Below, in pieces: positions 1 through 6,806 of a DNA stretch of 38,085 bases. Under the pieces are notes generated by a model. It had not been told where the DNA came from, did no database searches, and was given only the letters and a program-made list of their open reading frames with translations. Position 1 is the stretch's first letter. The number at the start of each line of letters is the position of its first letter. Source of the stretch: Deltaproteobacteria bacterium (GTDB lineage: Bacteria > Desulfobacterota > Desulfobacteria > Desulfobacterales > SpSt-501); the NCBI GenBank assembly GCA_016219005.1, contig JACRCN010000022.1, positions 1 to 38,085 on the forward strand, given 5' to 3'. The position numbers and the translations under genes were made by a program.

Positions 1-221
1 GCAACGTTGGCAAAGTCCGGGATGTCATCCGACAAATCACCAAGTGGCCTTTTCTGAGATAGTCGCAACCTAATCCAAAGCCTGAGTAACCAAAAAGCCG
101 TCGGGTTATACCAAATCTGCAATTTTCAAAACCGGCACCTTTGATCTAATCCCAAATCCATTTTACTTGCATCGAGATTCGTCACAGGCACGCAAGCAAC
201 ACAAACGGTGTTTTTCGAATT
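1..221. other. Left edge, no convincing gene
   Basis: I see no supportable gene here. A short open stretch from base 3 runs about 18 codons and stops at base 59. It could be the tail of a gene that begins outside the window, but it is too short to assign. The rest is non-coding sequence upstream of the sigma factor promoter. Confidence 0.3.
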
Positions 222-250
222 TTGACCCACAATTGCTCCCATGGTAACAT
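222..250 (+). promoter_or_regulatory. Putative sigma70-type promoter of the ECF sigma gene
   Basis: TTGACC and TAACAT are separated by 17 bases, placing a transcription start near 257, about 60 bases before the sigma factor ATG. Called from consensus resemblance only. An autoregulated ECF-type promoter could also exist and would not be recognised this way. Confidence 0.45.
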
Positions 251-318
251 TTTAGGGCCGTTCTGCATCTAAAAGGTAAATAGCAGGAAGCCAACCTGAT
301 CAAGACAGGAACTTACAA

Positions 319-972
319 ATGAATCGAGATGCTGTCCTTATCGAAAAAACGCTCAATAGCCAATCCGAGGCCTATGCTGAACTCGTAAAAAAGTATCAGC
401 TACCAGTGTATGCCCTCGCTTTGAAACGAACAAGGTCGGCAGCGACGGCGGAAGAGATAGCACAGCTCGCCTTTGTTATTGCCTACCAGAAACTCCATCA
501 ACTCAAAGATCGGAAAAAATTTGGTGCATGGTTGCGATCAATTACTATCAGGCAAACCAGCATGCACTTCCGATCAGAAACGCAAAATAAGAGGATCATG
601 CATAAACTTGAATTGGAAGCCCATGCAGCCAGCCCAGCAGATCCAAACGCTATCCCTGCCTTTGACCAACCCGTCTTCGGAATCGAATCATTGATAAGCG
701 AGTTACCAGAAAAGCTCAGAGCGGCAGCAGTGTTGTGTTTAGTCGAAGGTGTGTCACCAAGGGCAGCGGCCTCTGTGCTCGGACTCAAGCCCAATACGCT
801 AAGAAAGCGACTTTTTGATGCGCGTGCGCGGCTCCAACGACAAATAGTGAAAAGGGCAGAAAAAGAACTTCAATTGCATTTTCTGCCAAGGGATTTTGCC
901 GATCGATGTGTTTGTCGTTGTGAAAGAGCTGCTCAATCAAAGGAGAAAGGAGGTGATAACGATGGCGGATAA
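319..972 (+). CDS. ECF-type RNA polymerase sigma factor with CxCxC tail
   Basis: The 217-residue product has the two domains of an extracytoplasmic-function sigma factor. Region 2 lies at about residues 18-80 (a YAELVKKYQLPVYALALK-type helix followed by the EEIAQLAF core-binding segment). Region 4 lies at about 135-180, with the helix-turn-helix VSPRAAASVLGLKPNTLRKR. The start follows an AGGAA ribosome site. After region 4 there is an extra tail of about 35 residues containing C197, C199 and C201 (CVCRC). Cysteine-rich C-terminal tails are known in metal-responsive ECF factors such as Myxococcus CorE, so thiol or metal sensing is plausible, but this tail is shorter than that domain. No anti-sigma gene is adjacent. 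The gene overlaps by 11 bases a small cysteine-rich ORF, so the two are probably translationally coupled. Confidence 0.88.
   Translation: MNRDAVLIEKTLNSQSEAYAELVKKYQLPVYALALKRTRSAATAEEIAQLAFVIAYQKLHQLKDRKKFGAWLRSITIRQTSMHFRSETQNKRIMHKLELEAHAASPADPNAIPAFDQPVFGIESLISELPEKLRAAAVLCLVEGVSPRAAASVLGLKPNTLRKRLFDARARLQRQIVKRAEKELQLHFLPRDFADRCVCRCERAAQSKEKGGDNDGG
946..957 (+). promoter_or_regulatory. Unusually perfect Shine-Dalgarno sequence
   Basis: AAAGGAGGTGAT matches the complement of the bacterial 16S rRNA 3' end over 12 bases. It sits 4 bases before the ATG of the small ORF at 962. It lies inside the end of the sigma factor gene and argues that the 32-codon ORF is genuinely, perhaps highly, translated. 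Confidence 0.8.
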
Positions 973-1060
973 GAAGAACTGTGGCTGTGGATGCATCGGC
1001 AAGGAAAATCGCAAGGCTCGTGCCAGTGCAGTAACCAAAAAGAAAGAAGGGAAAAAATAG
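962..1060 (+). CDS. 32-residue CxCxC peptide, possible metal-binding protein
   Basis: This very small ORF encodes a 32-residue lysine-rich peptide with C7, C9 and C11 in the motif NCGCGCIG, and is strongly basic from residue 14 on. Its start lies inside the sigma factor gene and is preceded by a near-ideal ribosome-binding site. A terminator-like hairpin follows its stop codon. The same CxCxC spacing occurs in the tail of the overlapping sigma factor. I recognise no family. A thiolate metal-binding or redox peptide working with the sigma factor is inference from cysteine spacing and gene overlap only. Confidence 0.6.
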   Translation: MADKKNCGCGCIGKENRKARASAVTKKKEGKK

Positions 1061-1075
1061 TATTTTGTGCAGAAA

Positions 1076-1124
1076 GGTCGGGGCTGCTTAACAACGCGCA
1101 TCGGCAGCCTCCGACCAATCTTTT
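1076..1124 (+). terminator. Rho-independent terminator after the sigma/CxCxC pair
   Basis: The arm at 1076-1087 (GGTCGGGGCTGC) pairs with 1104-1116 with one bulged base, and the hairpin is followed by TCTTTT. It closes the two-gene plus-strand unit. Confidence 0.6.
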
Positions 1125-1244
1125 AGCACAACTTTTGATGCAAACGGTATCTTTCCTATTGCGATAGACAATTACGGAAGCGGTTGATCGTCCAAACTTA
1201 GTATTTGGAACTGTCCCCAGACCGTCCTACGAAAGCAAGATTGG

Positions 1245-1532
1245 TTACGCCGATGGTCCTGCTTTTCCAAGTTGCCATCGGATTTCCGCATCGATCTTTT
1301 CTTCGGCCTGCTCGAAGCCTTGGACAACCACCACGTCGCCGACCATGGCCGCCGGGGCGACAGGCAGCCCCAGCTTTATGTGCTCTATACTTCCGTAGTC
1401 TTCTCTTGTCTTCGATATCATCTCGAATTCGACCATGTCCCTGTATTTTTCCCGCAGCCTGTGGAAAATTTCACCGAAATGCCCTCAGGTTTTGCCTGGT
1501 GGGTTATTCACAAAAAATCGCACTTTAATCAT
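1245..1532 (-). CDS. Small thioredoxin-fold selenoprotein (GKTU motif), paralog 1
   Basis: Reading through one UGA at 1487-1485 gives a 95-residue protein with selenocysteine at residue 16, in the context PPGKTU. The start ATG is preceded by AAGGAG at good spacing, whereas an ATG after the UGA would discard the first beta strand. The fold looks thioredoxin/glutaredoxin-like: strand at 2-8, Sec at the start of helix 1, then LPVAPA (cis-proline position), the beta hairpin AAMVGDVVVVQG and a final helix EEKIDAEIRWQL. It is a diverged paralog of the proteins at 6807-7124 and 8062-8379, which carry UGA at the same codon number. It is the last gene of the minus-strand ArsR-rhodanese set, 138 bases behind it. 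The protein is probably a single-selenolate redox protein; its partner is unknown. Confidence 0.85.
1448..1468 (-). promoter_or_regulatory. Putative bacterial SECIS hairpin
   Basis: Downstream of the UGA on the minus strand, TTTTCCAC pairs with GCGGGAAA (7 of 8 pairs, one G-U) around the loop AGGCT. The loop begins 25 bases after the UGA, the same offset and nearly the same loop as in the two paralogs. Confidence 0.6.
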
Positions 1533-1670
1533 TTTCTTTTTTCTCCTTATCGTGAATTTCAAATCAATAAATGTCATTCTGGGTTTAAAAACATTTGGTT
1601 TCAAGTGGTTATACATTCATCGAATATCAGCGATGGGACAATCGTGCCACACTTTGTTGGGAGGCTCGCC

Positions 1671-2345
1671 TTAGCCTTCGCCCACCGCCACCGGCAGACC
1701 AGCGGCCTTCCACTCGGGTATGCCCTCCTGATAGCGGCGAGCCTTGAAACCCCGCCGGCGGAGAAGCGCCACGGCGCGGACCGCAAAGAGGCAATAGGGG
1801 CCACGACAATAGGCGATAATCTCCTGATCTCGCGACAGCTTGCTCAACCGCCTCTGAAGCTTATCGACGGGCACCGAAACCGCGCTTGGAACGTGGCCTG
1901 CTGTGTATTCCTCGACAGGACGAACATCGAGGACAACCACCCGCTTTTCTCCGATCCGCTCAATCAACTCCTGACGGCTTATGGGCTTTAGTTCCCCGTG
2001 TAATTGAAAGTAATTTTTGAGGATGCCCTCCACCTCGGTCAGCCTCTCCTCGCCCAATCGTCGCAGAGCGAGCCAGAAGGCGCCGACAGCATCGTCAGGC
2101 AACCGGTAGAAGACGTAGAGCCCCTCCCGGCGTGCCTCCACCAGACGGGCCTCACGGAGCAACTGGAGGTGCTTCGAGCAGTTAGCGATACTCAGAGAGG
2201 CTTCTCTGGCCAACTTTTCTACCGTCCGCTCCCCCTGGCTGAGAAGGTCCAGCAGTTCGAGCCGCTTGGGGCTGGCCAGTGCCTTGCCGATGCGCGAGAA
2301 CTGCTTATAAATTTCATCCTTAAACATCCGGCTTTGTCGGAACAT
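1671..2345 (-). CDS. ArsR-family repressor fused to rhodanese domain, copy 1
   Basis: The 224-residue product has an ArsR/SmtB winged helix at about residues 8-95 (SPKRLELLDLLSQGERTVEKLARE, then SIANCSKHLQLLREARLVEARREG). A rhodanese domain follows at about 122-220, with the active loop YCRGPYC giving C180 and C185, and ending GIPEWKAAGLPV. I chose the ATG at 2345 because GGGAG precedes it. It also aligns residue for residue with the neighbouring paralog, while the longer start at 2369 falls inside the operator. ArsR-rhodanese proteins are thought to sense or handle persulfide sulfur. The rhodanese cysteines could be the sensor, releasing DNA when modified. The gene lies between its paralog and a small selenoprotein on the same strand. 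Confidence 0.9.
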   Translation of the reverse strand: MFRQSRMFKDEIYKQFSRIGKALASPKRLELLDLLSQGERTVEKLAREASLSIANCSKHLQLLREARLVEARREGLYVFYRLPDDAVGAFWLALRRLGEERLTEVEGILKNYFQLHGELKPISRQELIERIGEKRVVVLDVRPVEEYTAGHVPSAVSVPVDKLQRRLSKLSRDQEIIAYCRGPYCLFAVRAVALLRRRGFKARRYQEGIPEWKAAGLPVAVGEG

Positions 2346-2360
2346 GCCTGGCTCCCATTG

Positions 2361-2386
2361 ACTATTCAACTAATCAGTTGAATAGT
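2361..2386. promoter_or_regulatory. Perfect dyad operator of ArsR-rhodanese copy 1
   Basis: ACTATTCAACT and AGTTGAATAGT form perfect 11-base arms around the spacer AATC. The site overlaps the -10 element of the minus-strand promoter, as expected for an ArsR-type repressor. The same core with the same AATC spacer recurs at 3107-3132. Confidence 0.78.
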
Positions 2387-2410
2387 AATACCCGAGAAAC
2401 CTCTCTTCAA
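2382..2410 (-). promoter_or_regulatory. Promoter of ArsR-rhodanese copy 1
   Basis: On the minus strand TTGAAG and TACTAT are separated by 17 bases, located between the stop of copy 2 and the start of copy 1. The -10 lies inside the dyad operator, which suggests autoregulation. Confidence 0.55.
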
Positions 2411-2413
2411 CTA

Positions 2414-3097
2414 TCAAATCGCTGGTGCACTAAGAGCGTCCAAGGCAAATCCCATGGCCCGCCAGTCCTGGATGCCTCCTTCAAGCCGGATAGCCTTGAA
2501 ACCGAATTTTCGCAGCATTTCGACAGCCTCAACCGCAAGCACGCAATACGGCCCCCGGCAATAGGCAACGATCTCCTGCTCCCGAGGCAACTCGGAAAGC
2601 AGTTTTTCAAGCTGATTCAGCGGAACGGACAAAGCGCCGGGAATATGGCCGGCGCGGTACTCATCCTCCGGTCGAACATCCAACAAGGTGACGGCACCTT
2701 CTCGCACTCGCTGCAACAAGACATTTCTATCGACCGGCTCCATGCCCTCCTTGTTTTTCAGAAACCGGCGCTTGATCATCTCGACTTCGGCCAGCCTATT
2801 CTCAGCTAATACGCGCATGGCATGGATAAACTGGCAAACCATCTGATCCGCAAGACGGTATTTTACGTAGTACCCTTCTCTTTCCGCATCGACCAGGCGA
2901 GCCGCTCTCAAGATCTGAAGGTGTTGGGAGGCATTGGCTATTGTCAGGCCGGTTTCCCTGGCAAGGGATTCAACGGTTTTTTCGCCTTGGCAGAGCAGGT
3001 CGAGCAGTTCCAGACGGTTGGGGCTCGAAACCGCCTTGCCGATTCTTGCGAATTGCTCATAAATTGAATCCTTAAATCGTCTATTTGGATTTTTCAT
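2414..3097 (-). CDS. ArsR-family repressor fused to rhodanese domain, copy 2
   Basis: The 227-residue product is a paralog of copy 1 with the same layout. The ArsR winged helix is at about 8-95 (SPNRLELLDLLCQGEKTVESLARE, TIANASQHLQILRAARLVDAEREG). The rhodanese domain is at about 122-220 with LLDVRPEDEYRAGHIPGA and the loop YCRGPYC (C180, C185). An AAGGAT ribosome site precedes the ATG. It has its own promoter and an overlapping dyad operator. Tandem duplication with conserved catalytic cysteines suggests two regulators that respond to related sulfur or selenium signals. The C-x4-C spacing of the loop equals the Sec-x4-Sec spacing of the rhodanese fusion at 5035-6786. Confidence 0.9.
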   Translation of the reverse strand: MKNPNRRFKDSIYEQFARIGKAVSSPNRLELLDLLCQGEKTVESLARETGLTIANASQHLQILRAARLVDAEREGYYVKYRLADQMVCQFIHAMRVLAENRLAEVEMIKRRFLKNKEGMEPVDRNVLLQRVREGAVTLLDVRPEDEYRAGHIPGALSVPLNQLEKLLSELPREQEIVAYCRGPYCVLAVEAVEMLRKFGFKAIRLEGGIQDWRAMGFALDALSAPAI

Positions 3098-3106
3098 AAT
3101 TATCCT

Positions 3107-3132
3107 TTCAATTAATCAATTAATCAATTGAA
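3107..3132. promoter_or_regulatory. Dyad operator of ArsR-rhodanese copy 2
   Basis: Outer half-sites TTCAATT and AATTGAA enclose two overlapping copies of the ATT-AATC-AATT core. This resembles the perfect dyad at 2361-2386 (TTCAACT-AATC-AGTTGAA). It lies at the expected transcription start of the minus-strand promoter. Confidence 0.65.
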
Positions 3133-3135
3133 AAT

Positions 3136-3164
3136 TATATATCCTATAACGACTCAATTGTCGA
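3136..3164 (-). promoter_or_regulatory. Promoter of ArsR-rhodanese copy 2
   Basis: On the minus strand TCGACA and TATATA are 17 bases apart, giving a start near 3129 within the operator. Called from consensus and position. Confidence 0.5.
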
Positions 3165-3235
3165 CCATTACATGTGCCAAATCAGCAGGTATTCTCCACG
3201 CTATGATCGGCCCAAGGTTTATTTCTGTTTTTTTA

Positions 3236-3263
3236 TTGACAAATAGATTAATAAACATATAAA
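3236..3263 (+). promoter_or_regulatory. Strong sigma70-like promoter in AT-rich spacer
   Basis: TTGACA and TATAAA are separated by 16 bases. It points into the thioredoxin reductase remnant and the plus-strand redox cluster. The roughly 100 bases between it and the remnant contain no recognisable gene start. Confidence 0.5.
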
Positions 3264-3361
3264 TAATCATTAGTATATTTTTAACTGATCCTTTTGTTCC
3301 TTAAGCCATTATTAAAAATTTATTAAATTACAACATGTTAGTGCGATTTCCGAATGAATGA

Positions 3362-4078
3362 GCCACGCAAAAAGGAGATTCCGGAATTGATTTTCATTCG
3401 GTTCGCGTTGCCGATGGGCAGCTTCTGCATGCCCATGCGTTGATTTTAGCGGCTGGCGGCAGTGCGAAAAGGTTGAACGTTCCCGGAGAGATCGAGAGCT
3501 TCGGCAAGGGGGTTTCCTATTGTGCTACCTGCGATGGCTTTTTTTTCAGGGATAAAACTGTCGTGGCCGTTGGCGGCGGAGATACTGCCTTGGAAGATGC
3601 CCTGTATCTCTCAAAGATTACGAAGCACGTCTACCTGGTCCACCGCCGTGATGCTTTTCGGGCGAGCCGCATTCTCCAGCAGCGCATCATGGCTGAGCCT
3701 AAAATAGAAACCATTTTTAATGCGAGGGTTGCTCAAATCCAATCAAATGAAAACGGTGTCTGTGCCGTTGTGCTTGAAGGCACCAAGACCGGCGAACAAA
3801 AAGAGCTATCGGCCGAGGGTGTTTTTATATTTGTCGGGTTTTCCCCCAACAGCCAGCTCGTGCCCGCCGGCATTAAAGTGAGTCCTACTGGCTATGTCAT
3901 AACGGATGAAAGGTGTGAGACAAGCATTCCGGGCATCTTTGCAATCGGTGATCTCAGACAAAAGTACGCCAACCAGATCGTTATAGCCGCCGCAGACGGA
4001 TGTACGGCGGCTCTCGCTACGGCTCATTATGTCGAGAAGCAAAAAGCGAGCGCTGTTTGTTCAGGCCTTCCCGCATGA
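3362..4078 (+). pseudogene. trxB: Thioredoxin reductase lacking its N-terminal FAD half
   Basis: The open frame (about 238 codons, first stop upstream at 3359) encodes the middle and end of a TrxB-type flavoprotein. It contains LILAAGGSAKRLNVPGE, the redox motif CATC, the NADPH-binding loop VGGGDTALEDALYL, HRRDAFRAS, and the C-terminal FAD motif GIFAIGDLR. Intact TrxB is about 305-320 residues. Here the first roughly 100 residues, including the GxGxxG dinucleotide fold, are absent, and AT-rich non-coding sequence stands in their place. No good ATG exists; the first usable start is TTG at 3440. The product could not bind FAD normally, so I call it a 5'-truncated pseudogene. The surviving frame is clean, suggesting a recent loss or retained expression of a fragment. 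Confidence 0.78.
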
Positions 4079-4119
4079 GTCTTCGGCGGTATACCGCAAA
4101 ACAGCAAGGATGATTTTCA

Positions 4120-4521
4120 ATGAAAAAGATGGCTAAGGGAAACCTGGCAAGCGACCCTGCGACGAAAAGAAAAAGTGAAATTAGTAATGCAGCAGAGCAG
4201 CAGGGCGCGATGCTTCCGCTTGACGAACACTTCCAAAAAGTCGCTTTCTTGGCCAAGAGCCTTTCGGACGAGAATCGCCTTAGGATTCTCCTGTGCGTGA
4301 GCAGCGGCAAGAAACCCGTTTCGGCCATCGTTGAAGAGGTGGGACTCTCCCAGCCTCTTGTTTCCCATCATCTGAAGGAGCTTAAGCGATCACTTTTAGT
4401 CAGTGTCGAGAGAAACGGTCCCTTCATTTATTATGAGCTCGTTGACCCGAGAATATTGGATGTCGTTCAAACCTTGAGTGTCGTCGCGACAGACTCGTTG
4501 GCTGCCCGAAAAACCTTTTAA
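4120..4521 (+). CDS. ArsR-family transcriptional regulator
   Basis: The 133-residue product has a winged-helix ArsR/SmtB domain at about 38-120 (FLAKSLSDENRLRILLCVSSGKK; VGLSQPLVSHHLKELKR; wing ERNGPFIYYELVDPRI). A polar extension of about 30 residues precedes it, and an internal ATG (residue 31, MLPLDEHF) could be the true start. The ribosome site is weak. Metal-binding cysteine motifs typical of ArsR or SmtB are not obvious, so the signal is unknown. It stands first in the plus-strand run that continues with the UGA-containing redox genes and may regulate them. Confidence 0.86.
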   Translation: MKKMAKGNLASDPATKRKSEISNAAEQQGAMLPLDEHFQKVAFLAKSLSDENRLRILLCVSSGKKPVSAIVEEVGLSQPLVSHHLKELKRSLLVSVERNGPFIYYELVDPRILDVVQTLSVVATDSLAARKTF

Positions 4522-4544
4522 GAGACTGGGAGAAATTGATCCGT

Positions 4545-4994
4545 ATGGAAGACTTGCTAAAAGTGGTCAGCCGCATGGAACCGGAACATGCATTGACCGA
4601 GATTTCCGGTGCCCTGAAAGTGCTTTTTGCAGCTTTGGGCGAGGAGGCGCGTTCGCAATTCCTGTGGGAGCTGTTGGGAGAGTCCAAAGATGACAAGGTG
4701 TCCAGCCTGGTGCATCTCTGACTGGCTGAATGCATGGGCGAAGGTGTCGACCCAACGCAGATGTGCCAAAGGCTGGTGGATAAGGTCGCTCAATCAAAGC
4801 AGCTGATGGCAATCACCGATCCCGATCTTTTGGTCCTTTTCGAGGACTGGCTGGAGGAGTTGGAAGAGGAAATCATCGCTCTCGGCAAGGCATATGGGCC
4901 TCTTGATCCAGGAACGCTCGCCAAAAGGACCGGGCTCTCGATGAGGGGATCAATCTTCCTTCTTTCGAAGCTCAATCGTGAAAAAAAGCTTTAG
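4545..4994 (+). CDS. Uncharacterised helical selenoprotein (VHLU motif)
   Basis: Two frames in phase (4545-4718 and 4722-4994) are separated only by the UGA at 4719-4721. Together they give a 149-residue, largely helical protein with selenocysteine at residue 59, in the context SSLVHLU-LAEC, with a cysteine four residues later. The downstream part has no ribosome site before its ATG at 4734, so a separate gene is unlikely. A SECIS-like hairpin follows the UGA. The second half is acidic (LFEDWLEELEEEIIALG). A short segment near the end, DPGTLAKRTGLSMRGSIFLL, resembles a degenerate helix-turn-helix, which is speculative. I recognise no family. It lies 40 bases before the Sec-rhodanese fusion and is probably cotranscribed with it. 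The start may instead be TTG at 4536. Confidence 0.7.
4735..4754 (+). promoter_or_regulatory. Putative bacterial SECIS hairpin
   Basis: TGGGCG pairs with CG-A-CCCA (one bulged A) around the loop AAGGTGT. The loop G residues lie about 22 bases after the UGA at 4719-4721, within the range known for bacterial SECIS elements. Confidence 0.5.
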
Positions 4995-5034
4995 GGCGCA
5001 AGTTGTTTCAAGTAAGCGCAACGGAGGTGTTTTC

Positions 5035-6786
5035 ATGCAAAACAAGAAGACGACATTCATAGCCTTGGCAGCGGTGGTACTTACGGTTGGAGCGCTCTGG
5101 TTTACCAATCGCACCGTTACTCCCAAGCAGGCCACATGGGATGATGTTTTGGTCGAAGCGAAAGCCGGAGGCTACAAGATCATCACCACCGAAGAGCTTG
5201 CCAAGCGTTATCAAAAAAATCCCGAAAGCATTTATTTGGTGGACACGCGCCAGGAGTGGGAATACCGAACAGGCCATCTCAAGGGAGCGGCAAACTTCTC
5301 CATCGAACCGACATGGTGGTCGAGGTGGCGTAGCGCGTCGGCGCTGGAAACCTTTCTTGGACCGGATAAAGAACGCACTTTCATTTTCTACTGAGCCGGC
5401 TTGACATGAGTCCGTAGCGACTCGGCGGCCCGTGTGGCCGTTAAGCTCGGCTATAAAAACGTCTATCGCGATCCCTACGGCTATCCGGAATGGCAAAAAG
5501 TTGGCATGCCGGTTGAAAGTGCTCCTGCGGGGCTCGCTCAAACAACTGAACCGCCTCAGGCTCCGGGACCTCTCTACGGTTGGGCCATGATCTGGACGAT
5601 TTTAGGCATTTTTGCAGGCGGCATGGCGCTGAACCTTACCCCTTGCGTTTACCCGTTGATCCCCATCACGGTTTCCTACTTTGGCGGTCAAGCCTCAAAG
5701 ACCGATCAGGGCCACGGAAAGCTCGTCGCGCATGGGTTATGTTACTTGCTGGGCCTTGCGGTCACCAACTCCGTGCTCGGCGTGGCAGCGGCGCTGACCG
5801 GGGGACTCATGGGATCGATACTCCAAAACCCCTTTGTCCTTATCGCCATCGCCGTCGTTCTCATCTCTTTTGCCGCAAGCCTTTTCGGCCTTTGGGAGCT
5901 GCGTCTTCCGAGTGCCGTCACACAGGCCGCTGTGAAATCCTACAGCGGGTATTTCGGAACTCTGTTCATGGGTTTGACTCTGGGGGTGGTGGCAGCCCCC
6001 TGCATCGGCCCCTTTATTCTCGGTCTGCTCACATGGGTGGCGAGCATGGGGAGTCCTTGGTTGGGCTTTGTGGTTTTTTTCACCTTGAGCCTTGGGCTGG
6101 GGCTGCCGCTGTTTTTTCTGGCGGTTTTTTCAGGTCAACTGCAAAAGTTTCCCCGATCCGGCGGCTGGATGCTGTGGGTCCGCAAGGTCATGGGGTGGGT
6201 ATTGGTCGGAATGGCAGTTCATTTTTTACGACCGATTCTGCCCGAATCCGGAGCGGTCCTGCTCATGTCGGCGGTCGTTCTGGCGGCAGGAGTGCATCTG
6301 GGATGGCTCGATAAAAATACGGCAAGTTTTCGTTTATTTTCCTGGCTAAAAACAGGTGCCGGTGTCGCATGCTTCGTTTTGGCAACTTTTCTCGTGATGT
6401 CCTGGGCGATGCGTGGCCCCGGCGTTAGCTGGAAGACTTACTCAGAGGAAACCTTGAGGGAGGCTCAGAATCAAAATAAGCCGGTCATCATCGATTTCTA
6501 CGCCACATGGTGTACCCCCTGTCGAGAGCTTGAGGAAGTCACCTTTCATGACGCCGAAGTCGTCAAGCAGGCGGAGAAAGATTTCATCATGGTAAAAGTG
6601 GATGTGACCCAGGGAGGCAATCCGTTTCACGAACGATTGCTGCAGGAATACGGCATTAAAGGCGTGCCCACCATCGTTTTCTTAGACCCCAGCGGCAAGG
6701 AAAAGCAGGAATTGCGCCTGGTGGATTACCTCCCTCCTGATATTTTCATAGGGCGCATGGCAGACTTGAAAAAATCCAGCAGTTGA
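5035..6786 (+). CDS. Selenocysteine rhodanese-DsbD-thioredoxin fusion protein
   Basis: Reading through UGAs at 5392 and 5407 gives one 583-residue protein. A signal anchor lies at about 7-24 and an extracytoplasmic rhodanese domain at about 45-152, with YLVDTRQEWEYRTGHLKGAANF and an active loop YUAGLTU (U120, U125), ending GYPEWQKVGMPVE. A DsbD/CcdA-type membrane domain follows at about 180-435, with its cysteines at NLTPCVYP (C204) and APCIGP (C323). A thioredoxin domain at about 460-580 carries WCTPC (C493, C496). In DsbD the periplasmic N-terminal domain takes electrons from the membrane domain; here a rhodanese takes that place. Both loop cysteines of the ArsR-rhodanese paralogs (YCRGPYC) become Sec. 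The start has GGAGGTG. Inferred role: moving cytoplasmic reducing power across the membrane to a selenol pair acting on persulfide, polysulfide or oxidised selenium substrates. Confidence 0.85.
5408..5423 (+). promoter_or_regulatory. Putative SECIS hairpin for the first rhodanese UGA
   Basis: GAGTC and GACTC form a perfect 5-base stem around the loop CGTAGC. The loop begins 19 bases after the UGA at 5392-5394. The left arm includes the last two bases of the second UGA. Confidence 0.5.
5426..5440 (+). promoter_or_regulatory. Putative SECIS hairpin for the second rhodanese UGA
   Basis: CGGCC and GGCCG form a perfect 5-base stem around the loop CGTGT, which starts 22 bases after the UGA at 5407-5409. 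Confidence 0.5.
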
Positions 6787-6806
6787 AAAATGAAAGGAGA
6801 GAGAGC

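Noticed and set aside
1205-1991. Plus-strand open frames across the selenoprotein and rhodanese region
   Set aside because: They oppose genes with clear family motifs and have no ribosome sites or homologous domains.
3335-3361. A further UGA (3359) in frame with the truncated thioredoxin reductase as a seventh Sec codon
   Set aside because: Upstream of it only eight codons (MLVRFPNE) exist before the frame loses sense. They do not resemble a TrxB N-terminus, and Sec is not expected at that place.
4734-4994. Separate 86-residue gene
   Set aside because: No ribosome site before its ATG, and it continues in phase from the preceding frame across a single UGA followed by a SECIS-like hairpin.
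5035-6786. Rhodanese and DsbD parts as two genes, or one gene broken by nonsense mutations
   Set aside because: Both interruptions are UGA at exactly the conserved cysteine positions, the frame is otherwise intact, the second part lacks a ribosome site, and each UGA has a hairpin.
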